This document shows positions 19,086-27,395 of a stretch of DNA of 64,000 nt, piece after piece. The notes beneath the pieces are model-generated. The model was not told where the DNA came from, did no database searches, and saw only the letters and a list, made by a program, of their open reading frames with translations. Source of the stretch: Candidatus Tectimicrobiota bacterium (GTDB lineage: Bacteria > JACPUC01). The number at the start of each line of letters is the position of its first letter. Within the stretch, counting starts at the first letter, position 1. The DNA lies in contig JACPUC010000001.1 of assembly GCA_016192455.1 (NCBI GenBank), positions 1 to 64,000 on the forward strand. Direction: 5' to 3'. The position numbers were made by a program, and so were the translations under genes.

Positions 19086-20111
19086 ATGAAGCGGCTGCGA
19101 GGCATGGGAATACTTGCGAGTTTCCTGATCGGCGCCAGCCTTCTCCTCGGCAGCGCGGCGGTGCGCGGGGAGCCCCTGAAGATCAGGGTGGCGCAGAGCG
19201 TCGCCGCGCCGGTGAACATCATCGGCTTGATCTACATGGAACCGTCGCTCCTGAAGCATTACGGCAAGAGCTACACGGTAGACTATGTTCTCTTCCGCGG
19301 CACCTCGCCGCAGATCCAGGCGTTTGCCGCCAAGGAGCTGGATGTCGGCTACCTCGCCTACGCCAGCCTCCCCTTCGCCATCGTGAAGGGGAACCTCGAC
19401 ATCAAGGTGGTGGCCGATCTCTCCCAGGAACGCGAAGGTTCCCATTCATCGGTCTGGGTGGCCCTGGAGGGCTCCGGGATCAAAAGCCCGAAGGACCTGA
19501 AGGGGAAGCGCATCGGTATCAACCTCCACAATACCGCCGTGTCGATCGCCACGCAGTTGAAGCTGCGGCAGTACGGCTACGAGTGGCCGCGCGACTACCA
19601 GATGGTGGAGGTGAACTTCCCCGCCCAGGAGGCCTTCCTGCGCGAGAAGAAGATCGACGCCGCCTGCCTGGTGGGGCCGTTCCTCTTCAAGGCGCTGAAG
19701 AATGGCGGCCTCGTGCAGCTCTACGATAGCCGGGAGCCGTTCGGCGAGGTGCAGACGCTGATGACCGTGGCGCGGTCGGAGTGGATGCAGAAGAACCGCG
19801 CCGCGGCAGCCGACTTCTTTGAGGACTGGCTGCGCTTCTGGCGCTGGTACCAGAATCCGGCCAACCGCGATGCGGCATTGAAGCTCGTGGCGCGCGCTTT
19901 GAAGCAGCCCGTGAGCAACTTCCAGGACTGGGCCCTGACGAAGAAGGGGGATTACTACCGCGATCCCAACGCCATGCCGAACGTTGCGGCCTTAAAGAAG
20001 AATATCGCCGCCATGCAAGAGGTGGGTATTCTGAAAGAGCCCTTTGACGTTGCAAAGCACGTCGATACCTCCCTGCTGCAGGAGGCGATGAAGCGCCTGG
20101 ACGGCAAGTAA
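19086..20111 (+). CDS. NMT1/THI5-like ABC transporter substrate-binding protein
   Basis: 341 residues with a signal peptide (MKRLRGMGILASFLIGASLL, cut after the ALA-like VRG-E region near 30). The body follows periplasmic receptors of the SsuA/NMT1 group: IRVAQSV..., AFAAKELDVGYLAYASLPFAI, and LKGKRIGINLHNTAVSI before the ligand-binding hinge. Such proteins deliver thiamine precursors, alkanesulfonates, nitrate or aromatic acids to an ABC importer. No permease or ATPase lies next to it, so it is an orphan receptor here. AAGGAGGAAGG precedes the ATG. A stable hairpin follows at 20154-20181. Confidence 0.85.
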   Translation: MKRLRGMGILASFLIGASLLLGSAAVRGEPLKIRVAQSVAAPVNIIGLIYMEPSLLKHYGKSYTVDYVLFRGTSPQIQAFAAKELDVGYLAYASLPFAIVKGNLDIKVVADLSQEREGSHSSVWVALEGSGIKSPKDLKGKRIGINLHNTAVSIATQLKLRQYGYEWPRDYQMVEVNFPAQEAFLREKKIDAACLVGPFLFKALKNGGLVQLYDSREPFGEVQTLMTVARSEWMQKNRAAAADFFEDWLRFWRWYQNPANRDAALKLVARALKQPVSNFQDWALTKKGDYYRDPNAMPNVAALKKNIAAMQEVGILKEPFDVAKHVDTSLLQEAMKRLDGK

Positions 20112-20153
20112 CCGCGGAGAGCGGGCGGGCGCTCCTATGCTCGGAGGGAGAAC

Positions 20154-20181
20154 GGCGAGGGGGGAAACGTCTTCCCTCGCC
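20154..20181 (+). terminator. Hairpin after the NMT1-type gene
   Basis: GGCGAGGG (20154-20161) pairs with CCCTCGCC (20174-20181) 43 bases past the stop codon. There is no T-run, so termination by this hairpin is only possible, not shown. Confidence 0.35.
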
Positions 20182-20381
20182 CCCATCGAGGAGTGATCGT
20201 TTGCTCGCCTGTCTGTTGTGCATTGGCGCGGTGAGGGTGCGAGGCGGGAGGACAGGGCATCCTCTCGCCGACCGGATGCCCTCCTGTCGCCGCGGCGGCG
20301 GGGGTCATCGGGGATGGATGCTAGGCAGCACCGAAAGTCACCTCCCCCTGCGAACCGGCCGGGCGCCTTTGGGGACGAACC

Positions 20382-21455
20382 ATGAAGGACGACGCGTCCA
20401 CACGGCTCTCCTTCCTGGACCGCTACCTGACACTGTGGATTTTTCTCGCCATGGCCATCGGCGTCAGCGGCGGCTACTTCACCCCGGGCCTGGCCCTGGG
20501 TCTCGATCGCCTGCAGGTCGGCACGACAAATATCCCCATCGCCATCGGCTTGATCCTGATGATGTACCCGCCCTTGGCCAAGGTGAGGTACGAGGAGCTT
20601 GGCGATGTGTTCCGCGACGTCAGGGTGCTTGTCCTGTCGTTGGTACAGAATTGGGTGATCGGACCATTCTTGATGTTTGGCCTGGCGGCGGCGTTCTTGC
20701 ACGGCTATCCGGAGTACATGGTCGGCCTGATCATGATCGGCCTGGCACGCTGCATCGCCATGGTCATTGTCTGGAATGATCTCGCCGGGGGAGATGCGGA
20801 GTACGCCGCGGGATTGGTGGCTCTGAACTCAATTTTCCAGGTCTTCCTCTATTCCATCTATGCCTGGGTGTTCATCACCGTGCTGCCGCCTCTCTTCAAC
20901 CTGCAAGGCAGCGCGGTCGACGTTACCATCGGCCAGATCGCCGAGAGCGTCTTTATCTACCTGGGCGTTCCATTCCTGGGGGGAGGAATCGGCAGGTTTG
21001 TGCTCCTGAAGACGAAAGGCAAGCGCTGGTACGAGCAACGCTTCATTCCGACCATCTCTCCTCTGACGCTGGCGGCCCTGCTGTTTACCATCATCGTCAT
21101 GTTTTCGTTGAAGGGCGAGTATATCGTCCACCTGCCGTTTGATGTGCTGCGCATCGCCGTGCCGCTCGGCCTCTACTTCGTCGCCATGTTCCTCCTGTCG
21201 TTCTGGATGGGGCAAAAACTTGGGGCCGATTACGCGAAAACCACCACCATCGCGTTTACGGCCGCGAGCAATAACTTCGAGCTGGCGATCGCCGTGGCCG
21301 TGGCGGTGTTCGGCATCAACTCCGGCGTGGCCTTCGCCGCGGTGGTCGGGCCGCTGGTCGAGGTTCCGGTTCTCATCAGCCTGGTGAACGTGGCCCGGTG
21401 GTTCCAACGGGCTTTCTTCCAGCCCCGGGTCCTGCCGCAAACGCTCTCACCTTGA
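20382..21455 (+). CDS. ACR3-type arsenite efflux permease
   Basis: 357 residues with about ten membrane segments. The family's marker is intact: [19 protein letters not shown] with Cys124, the conserved thiol needed for As(III) transport, and the late [11 protein letters not shown] with Glu327. [20 protein letters not shown] is the conserved late helix. It exports arsenite from the cytoplasm using the proton gradient. There is no arsR, arsC or arsM beside it, which is unusual for this family, so regulation is unclear. The ATG lies at the end of a 270-base spacer, with only a weak ribosome binding site. Confidence 0.92.
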   Translation: MKDDASTRLSFLDRYLTLWIFLAMAIGVSGGYFTPGLALGLDRLQVGTTNIPIAIGLILMMYPPLAKVRYEELGDVFRDVRVLVLSLVQNWVIGPFLMFGLAAAFLHGYPEYMVGLIMIGLARCIAMVIVWNDLAGGDAEYAAGLVALNSIFQVFLYSIYAWVFITVLPPLFNLQGSAVDVTIGQIAESVFIYLGVPFLGGGIGRFVLLKTKGKRWYEQRFIPTISPLTLAALLFTIIVMFSLKGEYIVHLPFDVLRIAVPLGLYFVAMFLLSFWMGQKLGADYAKTTTIAFTAASNNFELAIAVAVAVFGINSGVAFAAVVGPLVEVPVLISLVNVARWFQRAFFQPRVLPQTLSP

Positions 21456-21600
21456 TGGCGGCCCTGACCTGGGCGGCTCCCCTGCGCGCTGACCGCTCGG
21501 AGTCTTTCCAGTTCCGCGCGGCGGGTCAGTGTCGCGGCAGCGTCTCCTGGGCGGCACTCCGGTCCGCGGCTTCGCTTCCTCCCGCTCCTTCCGGCACACC

Positions 21601-22284
21601 CTACGACAGGCAGGCCATGCCGACGGCATCGAAATAGGAAGGGATGCTCTCGGTGATCGGGAAACCGTGGCCGGTGGCGATCATGCGGATGCTGAGGCCG
21701 CGCACTTTCTCCAGGAGGGCGACGGCCTTGGCTGGGGATGGCATGCTCATCTTGAACATGCCCACGAGGCTCTCGGTGAACGCCGGGCCTTGCAGCGGCG
21801 TCTCGCCGCGCTGGCTGAAGAAATCGCTGCTGAAGAGAATGCGCCCGCTCTCCTCGTAGACGATGATGCCGTCCCAGAGGTGCATCTCCGCGCCGACGGT
21901 GAGGCAGCGCAGGCGCATCCTGCCAAGCTCCACCACCTCGCCATCCTCAACCACCTTGACGCGGTTGGTGAGGCCGAAGCCGCTGAGCTGGCGGCAGCAG
22001 ACCGCCCCCACGACCGGCTCCACGGCGGGCGCCAGCCCCTGCCAGGTGGTGAGGGCGCCGCACTCGTCGGCCTCGAAGTGCGGCACGACGATGTAACGCA
22101 GCCCCCTGACGTCCGTCACCTCATCGATGCAGCGGCGAATCCCCTCCACCATCTGCACGGAGCCCGCGGAGATGAGCGTCGGCTGCTCATCAAGCAGGAG
22201 GTACTGGTTGAAGGTGATGCCGATGCGCGGGTTATACTCGCTGATGAGATGGACACCCGGAGCGATTTCCTGACGACTCTGCAT
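21601..22284 (-). CDS. Metallo-beta-lactamase fold protein of the flavodiiron (ODP/FprA) type
   Basis: 227 residues resembling the diiron beta-lactamase domain of flavodiiron proteins: HFEADECGAL (69-78) matches the HxExD ligand motif, followed by EMHLWDGIIVYEES and ILFSSDFFS, the ODP-type signature, and a late GHG. The flavodoxin domain of full FprA proteins is missing, as in single-domain oxygen/NO-binding diiron proteins. One ligand position differs: the usual His after the Asp (HxExDH) is Glu74. It may bind or reduce O2, NO or peroxide, which would suit the neighbouring redoxin. The start is placed at the ATG at 22284, with a weak AGGGG site. Confidence 0.8.
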   Translation of the reverse strand: MQSRQEIAPGVHLISEYNPRIGITFNQYLLLDEQPTLISAGSVQMVEGIRRCIDEVTDVRGLRYIVVPHFEADECGALTTWQGLAPAVEPVVGAVCCRQLSGFGLTNRVKVVEDGEVVELGRMRLRCLTVGAEMHLWDGIIVYEESGRILFSSDFFSQRGETPLQGPAFTESLVGMFKMSMPSPAKAVALLEKVRGLSIRMIATGHGFPITESIPSYFDAVGMACLS

Positions 22285-22408
22285 AACCCCTCCCTACGGG
22301 ACGACCTGCTGGCTCTGCCGCAGCGGGTTGCCGTGCGGCAGGTCTGGGAACCCACCCACCTCCGGGCGGCTAACGCCCCCAGGCATCTCCCGGCGCGTCC
22401 TGGAAGGT

Positions 22409-23095
22409 TCACCGCGGCGGCAGGGCGGCGACGGCCTTCTGCAGCGCCTCCGGCGCCGGGCGGTCAGTGGGGTGCTCGCCGATGTGGGCGAAGCGGATGA
22501 TCCCCTTCTGGTCAATGAGGAACGTGGAGGGACGTGGCTGCTCAATGCCATCAATGGTGGTGAGAAGGCCGTACGTCTTCGCCAGCTCCTTGCCGTTCAG
22601 CGCCAGCGGGAAGGGCGGATCATAGGCTTTCCCCGTCTCGAGCTTCTTGCCCAGCAGCAGCTCTTCGAAGAGCTTGGGGTTGTCGGGGAACAACTGATCC
22701 ATGGAGCGGTTGTTCAAGAAGAGGCTGGCCGCCCGCAGGAACTCCCGCGTCTTCTCCTCGCCGTGCGGGCTCACGAAGACCACCTCCACACCTTGCCGCG
22801 CGTAAGCTGCGTAATCGCGAACCAGCTCGCCGAGCTGGCGCTCGCAGTAAGGTCACCAGTAGCCCACCCAGCCGCGGTAGAAGACGAGGAGCACGCTCCG
22901 CTTGCCGCGGAAGGAGGCCAGGCTCACTTCGCCCCCCTTCAGGGTGGGCAGGGCAAAGCCGGGCGCGGGATCGCCCACCTTGGCTTGGGCATGGCCGGGA
23001 GCAGCCCACCCAAGAACCCCCAGAAGTATTCCGAGGCACATCCCAGCGACGAAGATCGGCATGCCGACGCGCGTCCGGACGCGAATCCTCTGCAT
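22409..23095 (-). CDS. Extracytoplasmic redoxin selenoprotein (AhpC/TSA-like) with in-frame UGA as Sec81
   Basis: Read through one TGA (22853-22855), the frame gives 228 residues: a signal peptide or anchor (1-37), VGDPAPGFALPTLKG (40-54), VLLVFYRGW (68-76), then W-TGA-PYC, then QLGELVRDYAAYARQGVEVVFVS. In the peroxiredoxin-like family this place reads WCPYC, so the TGA stands exactly at the peroxidatic or first CxxC cysteine (Sec81, partner Cys84). The frame is preserved on both sides and the C-terminal thioredoxin fold (PSTFLIDQKGIIRFAHIGE) is complete. A hairpin with the placement of a bacterial SECIS follows the TGA, and selA and selB are in this window. Standard gene finding would split it into 80- and 126-aa pieces. 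Probable role: peroxide or disulfide reduction outside the cytoplasm. Confidence 0.85.
22817..22845 (-). promoter_or_regulatory. Bacterial SECIS-like hairpin
   Basis: In the mRNA, 8-36 bases after the UGA: outer GCGA/TCGC and inner CCAGCTC/GAGCTGG stems enclose a GGC apical loop at 22-24 bases after the UGA. Bacterial SECIS elements carry a G in the first apical-loop positions, roughly 16-37 bases after the UGA, and are bound by SelB. Pairing is seen directly; SelB binding is inferred. Confidence 0.7.
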
Positions 23096-23214
23096 GGTGA
23101 CCAGTTCTCCTGCCAGGCAAGGGAGATAGGGAGGGGGTGGTGATCATGATGGAGGCCCCCACCCTGCAGCTCCATGAGATTGCCCGGCGCTTCAGGCTGT
23201 CATTGCTGCGCGGC

Positions 23215-24588
23215 TCAGGCGCCGAAGAGGCGATCCACCGCCGCGGCAAGCTCCGCCAGGGTGCTCACCTTGTGGACGCTGTAGCAGTGCGGGATGTACT
23301 GCTGGATGTCGCTGTCACCCGTGCCCCACAGGTGCGGCGCCTCCGGGTTCATCCACACCAGGCGCCGGGCGCGGCGCTTCATCAGCTCGAAGCAATCGAG
23401 GCGCGGATCATGGTAGTTGTTGCGCCCATCCCCCAGGATGATCACTGTGGTGCGGCGATCAACGGCGTCCAGCTTCGTATGGCAGAACTGCGCCAGGCTT
23501 TGCCCCAGGTCGGTGTTGTAGTGGCCCGCCGGCAGGCGCCGGAGCACGCTCACGATGGCCTCCTGCGGGTGGTGCTCGTTGAAGTCGTCGCTGATCTCTT
23601 CTAGATGGTCGATGAAAGCGAAGCTGCGCGCTTTCGCCACCTGATCCTGCAGCTCGTAGATGAGCCGCAGGAGGAACTCGGCGCAGAAGCGCACCGAGGT
23701 GGAGATATCGCAGATGAGGACGAGCTTGGGTTTGAGGCGGCGGCGCTTGAAGCGCAGGTCGAGGGGCACGCCGGCGTAGCGCTGGTTGGCCCGCACCGTC
23801 GCCTTGGCGTCGAGGCCGCCGCGCCGGCCGCGGCGCTGGCGCAGGGCGGCGCGGCTGCGCAGGCGGGCCGCCAGCCGCCGCACCTCCTGCCGCAAGGCGT
23901 GGGCTTCCGCTTCGCTGAGGTGGCTGAAGGGGCGATCGAGGAGATCGGGGCCGGGGCGCCGCTCCTGCTCCTCGACGTGCTGGCGGGCCGCGGCCTGGCC
24001 GGCGAAGTGGCGGAGCTGCTCCTCGAGGGCCTCGAGGTTGTGCCCGAGGAGGGCGCGCAAGCGCTCCATCCCCTCCTCGCTCATGCCGAGCGCGGCGAGC
24101 TTCTCGAACAGCTCGTTGAGGAGCTCTTCGAGCTCCTTCAGCCCCAGCGCGCGCAGCAACTGGCGCGCCCGCCAGTCGCGGCTGCGCGGCGAGCGGCGGG
24201 GGGGCGGTCCCCCTTGCCGCTGCATCGCCTCAAGCTCTTCTTGGCTGAGGGCGCGTGCGTCGAGGAGACGCCGCAGCAGCTCGTTGAGGCGACCGGCCAG
24301 CTCCTCGAGGGCCTGCCGCAACAGCTCCTCTTCATCCTCGCTCAGGGCGTCCTGAGGGCGCAGCATGGGGGGTTGCCCGTGCCCGAAGTAGAGCGGGAAG
24401 AGATCGTTGAAGGTGGGGAGATCGCGCCGCTCCTTGACGAGGCTGGCGGCCAGGATGTCCCGGAAGACTGTGCGATCCTGCACGCCGACGGCCTCGACGG
24501 CGCGGAAGCAGTCTTCGCTTTCCGCCACGGAGACGCGCACGCCGGCTGCCCGCAACGCCGCGACGAACTCAACGAGGCGTCTCTCCAT
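23215..24588 (-). CDS. VWA domain protein, CoxE-like
   Basis: 457 residues. The N-terminal half is helical and charged (long Glu/Leu/Arg stretches, probable coiled coil 84-200). The C-terminal half is a von Willebrand A domain whose metal-binding motif DISTS (294-298) is intact, with further YNTDLGQSL and IILGDGRNNY. CoxE-type VWA proteins work with MoxR/CoxD ATPases to insert or rebuild metal centres; in CO dehydrogenases they help make the Cu-S-Mo site. It overlaps the MoxR gene upstream by 20 bases, so the two are co-translated. A molybdenum-hydroxylase-type subunit is encoded at 58-61 kb, but the link is only suggestive. Confidence 0.88.
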   Translation of the reverse strand: MERRLVEFVAALRAAGVRVSVAESEDCFRAVEAVGVQDRTVFRDILAASLVKERRDLPTFNDLFPLYFGHGQPPMLRPQDALSEDEEELLRQALEELAGRLNELLRRLLDARALSQEELEAMQRQGGPPPRRSPRSRDWRARQLLRALGLKELEELLNELFEKLAALGMSEEGMERLRALLGHNLEALEEQLRHFAGQAAARQHVEEQERRPGPDLLDRPFSHLSEAEAHALRQEVRRLAARLRSRAALRQRRGRRGGLDAKATVRANQRYAGVPLDLRFKRRRLKPKLVLICDISTSVRFCAEFLLRLIYELQDQVAKARSFAFIDHLEEISDDFNEHHPQEAIVSVLRRLPAGHYNTDLGQSLAQFCHTKLDAVDRRTTVIILGDGRNNYHDPRLDCFELMKRRARRLVWMNPEAPHLWGTGDSDIQQYIPHCYSVHKVSTLAELAAAVDRLFGA

Positions 24589-25507
24589 ACTCCTCCCTGC
24601 CGGCGCCGTTGTCGCTCAGGCGCAGGCGGCGGGCGCGCAGCACATCGCGTTCATGCTTCAGGAGCACCGTGATGGTGCTGCGCAGCGTCGCCTCGTCGAT
24701 GGCCGCGGCGTTCAGCGTCACGAGCGAGCGCGCCCAATCCAGCGTCTCGCTGACGCTTGGCTGCTTGCGCAGGTCGAGCTGGCGCAGGCGCTGCACGAGC
24801 TCGACCGCCTGCCGCGCCAGCTCCGGCCCCAGCTCCGGCACTTTGAGCTGGACGATGCGCAGCTCCTGCTCGATGGAGGGGTAGTCGATGTAGAGGTAGA
24901 GACAGCGGCGTTTCAACGCGTCGCTCAGTTCGCGGGTGTTGTTGCTGGTGAGCACCACGGCGGGATGCACCTTGGCCTTCAGCGTCCCCAGCTCCGGGAC
25001 GCTGACCTGGAAGTCGCTCAGCACCTCCAGGAGGAAGGCTTCGAACTCGGCGTCGGAGCGGTCGATCTCGTCGATGAGCAGGAGGCTCGGCACGTCCGCC
25101 TGGATGGCGCGCAGCAGGGGCCGCTGCAGGAGGAAACGCTCCGAGAAGAAGACATCCTCCTCGCGGGCCAGGCGGTCGGCGGCGTCGGCGAGGCTGGTCG
25201 CCTCGGCCAGCAGGTCGTGCAGCTTCTCGCGCAAAAGCTGCGTGTAGAGCATCTGCTTGGCGTACTCCCACTCGTAGAGCGCCTTCGACTCGTCCAGCCC
25301 TTCGTAGCATTGCAGGCGAAAGAGCCGCCGACCCGTCGCCTGCGACCAGACCTTGGCCAGCTCGGTCTTGCCGACGCCCGCGGGGCCTTCGACGAGAACC
25401 GGCTTGCCGAGCCGTTCAGCCAGGAAGAGGACCGTGGCGATTTCCTCCGAGGGGATGTACTGCTGACCTACGAGAGCATCCGCGACGCCTTGGATGGAAC
25501 TGAACAT
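24569..25507 (-). CDS. MoxR-family AAA ATPase
   Basis: 312 residues from the ATG at 25507, which follows GAAGGACG; the frame is open further upstream without family features. Walker A GPAGVGKT (41-48), Walker B LLLIDEID, sensor region VVLTSNNTREL and the arginine-containing RRCLYLYIDYP segment mark a MoxR/CoxD ATPase. These form rings that remodel metal enzymes together with a VWA partner, here the next gene. The pair is therefore a chaperone module, most like CoxD/CoxE. The client is unknown, because no cox structural genes are adjacent. Confidence 0.92.
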   Translation of the reverse strand: MFSSIQGVADALVGQQYIPSEEIATVLFLAERLGKPVLVEGPAGVGKTELAKVWSQATGRRLFRLQCYEGLDESKALYEWEYAKQMLYTQLLREKLHDLLAEATSLADAADRLAREEDVFFSERFLLQRPLLRAIQADVPSLLLIDEIDRSDAEFEAFLLEVLSDFQVSVPELGTLKAKVHPAVVLTSNNTRELSDALKRRCLYLYIDYPSIEQELRIVQLKVPELGPELARQAVELVQRLRQLDLRKQPSVSETLDWARSLVTLNAAAIDEATLRSTITVLLKHERDVLRARRLRLSDNGAGREEYGETPR

Positions 25508-25673
25508 GGCGCGTCCTTCGCGCTTCACGGCATGGAGGCGAACCCGAACCCCTACCTTACGCGCCATTTGGCGTCTCGGGGGGTCTCGGCGGGATGAGCA
25601 AACGTCGAGGCGCGGATGAACCCAAACCCTGCTGGCGCGCCGCACCTCTTTACCTTCGCCCTGAGTCCGCCAT

Positions 25674-26336
25674 TCAACTTAGCGTCACCGATCCCGGCCG
25701 CCCCATGACCCGCAGGAAACTCTGCAGGTCGGCGAACTGCATCGTCGGGTTCGTGCGCCGCTCGTAGCCGAGGGTGGAGATCGGCACGTCGGCGTAGTTG
25801 TGACCGGGATAGAGCCACGTGGTGTCGTCGAACTTCGCCAGCACGCGCGTCAGCGTCTGGTACATGGTGGCCGCGTCGCCGCCGGGGAAATCGGTGCGCC
25901 CGCATGAGCCGATGAACAACGTATCACCCGAAACCAGCTTGTCGTCAATGGCGAAGCACTGCGAGCCGGGGGTGTGCCCGGGGGTGTGGACGAAGGTGAT
26001 GGTGAGGTCGCCGAGGCGCAGGGTGTCCCCCCCGTCGGTCTTCACCATGTTGCTCCACATGGCCCGGTGGAACTCGGCCTCGGCCTTGTGGAGGTAGACC
26101 TGGGCATCGGTGCGGTGGAGCATCTCCTCCACGCCGTTGATGTGATCCGGATGCGAGTGGGTGATGATGAGGTGCTTGATCCGCATCTCATCCTCAGCCG
26201 CCACCTCAAGAATCTGCCGCACATCCCAGGCGGGATCGACCACGGCCGCCTCATGGGTCCGGCGCGAGCCGATGAGGTAGACGAAGTTCGCCATCGGACC
26301 GAGTTCCATCTGCTTCAAGTAGAGATCGCTGCTCAT
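25674..26336 (-). CDS. Metallo-beta-lactamase fold hydrolase (glyoxalase II / persulfide dioxygenase-like)
   Basis: 220 residues. The zinc motif THSHPDH gives HxHxDH at 60-65; the next ligands lie in HTPGHTPGS, SGDTLFIGSCGRTDFPGGD and YPGHNYAD. The GRTDFPGGD string is typical of ETHE1/GloB-like enzymes, which hydrolyse thioesters such as lactoylglutathione or oxidise persulfides. It has no rhodanese domain. It stands alone between the MoxR/VWA pair and a repeat-containing spacer. Which of the two reactions it performs cannot be decided here. Confidence 0.88.
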   Translation of the reverse strand: MSSDLYLKQMELGPMANFVYLIGSRRTHEAAVVDPAWDVRQILEVAAEDEMRIKHLIITHSHPDHINGVEEMLHRTDAQVYLHKAEAEFHRAMWSNMVKTDGGDTLRLGDLTITFVHTPGHTPGSQCFAIDDKLVSGDTLFIGSCGRTDFPGGDAATMYQTLTRVLAKFDDTTWLYPGHNYADVPISTLGYERRTNPTMQFADLQSFLRVMGRPGSVTLS

Positions 26337-26393
26337 GCGACACCTTCTCTTGCCTCGTGGTAAGATTGCTTCTTATCAACGGGCAGGTTTGGG

Positions 26394-26503
26394 CGAGGGA
26401 GCCGCGCCCCTCTGTCTGCCGATAGGCAGGCGCACCCCGCCTTGTAGGGGCGGTTCGCGAACCGCCCCTACCGGATGGGGGGGTGGGGGAGCAAGGGTCC
26501 CCA
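26394..26503. repeat. Dispersed palindromic repeat, copy A
   Basis: A 28-base perfect palindrome (26444-26471, arms GTAGGGGCGGTTCG) sits inside about 110 bases shared with 53979-54088, including AGGGAGCC and GGGGGAGCAAGGG blocks. Both copies are intergenic. It resembles a REP- or MITE-like element; no transposase is nearby. Confidence 0.7.
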
Positions 26504-26571
26504 CGAAAAACCTGCCTCCTTTTGCCGACGGTGACGCATCCTCCTCGCTAGCGAACGATTGCGAAATACCG

Positions 26572-27234
26572 TCAGGCCACGCTATCAACGAGGCGCTTCA
26601 TGGCGCGGAAGAACTCCAGCTTCGCGGCGCGCGGGAAGCGGCCGTTGCGCGCCGAGGTGGAGGGCATGACGAAGACGCGGCTGGCGCCGAGATCGGCCTG
26701 CGCGCCGAGGGCCGCCCTAGCCTCGCCAAGGCGCGGGCGGACGTGCTCGTAGACCCCCTTGCCGTTGAAACAGATGACCCGCGGCGCGTAGCGCTGCAGC
26801 TTTGCCAGCAGCGCCTCCCGGCCGCGCGCCACCTCCCGCCGGGTGAGGTCGGCGGAGGACGGCGTGCTGCGCCGCACCAGGTCGGTGAGGCCGATGCCGA
26901 ACTCGAGGACGCGGTGGTCCTCCGCGAAATTCAGCGGCACCCGCGTCAGGCCGGCCTCGTAGAGGAGCGGCCAGAAGAGGTTCCCCGGCCCGGCGTAGTA
27001 GTGCCCGAGCCGCGCCGATTTCGTGCCGGGGTTGAAGCCGACCACCACCAGCCGCAGGCCGAAGTCCAGGTAATCCGGCAGCACTCCCTGGGCTGATTGG
27101 CTCACCTCCTGCACCTTGGCCCTCCCCAGCAGCGCTAGAGCAGCGCGGCACAGCTCCGCCGCGACGGCGAGCGGTTCCGCGCCGGCGCCGCCTCGGCGCC
27201 TCACGAATATAGGCAGCGCGCCGCCGGCGTTCAA
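26572..27234 (-). CDS. mug: Mismatch-specific (G:U/T) uracil-DNA glycosylase, Mug/TDG type
   Basis: Family signatures: GFNPGTKSARLGHYYAGPGN, matching the GINPGxxSA..GHHFAxPGN active-site region; RVICFNGKGVYE; and VMPSTSARNGRF, matching the late VMPSTSxRxa loop. It removes uracil or thymine mispaired with guanine. The frame opens at TTG 27234, but the conserved part begins only at LPDYLDFGLRL (~52), so the true start may be a GTG near 27105 or 27084; family members are about 170-190 residues. It stands convergent to nothing obvious and has no operon partner. Confidence 0.88.
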   Translation of the reverse strand: MNAGGALPIFVRRRGGAGAEPLAVAAELCRAALALLGRAKVQEVSQSAQGVLPDYLDFGLRLVVVGFNPGTKSARLGHYYAGPGNLFWPLLYEAGLTRVPLNFAEDHRVLEFGIGLTDLVRRSTPSSADLTRREVARGREALLAKLQRYAPRVICFNGKGVYEHVRPRLGEARAALGAQADLGASRVFVMPSTSARNGRFPRAAKLEFFRAMKRLVDSVA

Positions 27235-27395
27235 TCAGAAAGGGAGCGCGCCCCGGCGGCGCGGCTGCCAGCGTCTTGCCTCCCCCGTGGGGCTTCTGCT
27301 ACAAGAGGGAGGCGCGCGCGGCAGCCGTTCGCGCTTCCCTGCACTGCCCGCCCTTCTTCCCGCCGCTGCATGCCTACGCCTCGGGAGCATCAACC

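Noticed and set aside
22409-22789. Treating the redoxin as a simple pseudogene with a nonsense mutation
   Set aside because: The TGA sits exactly at the catalytic Cys, the frame is intact on both sides, a SECIS-like hairpin follows and SelA/SelB are present; random nonsense is much less likely.
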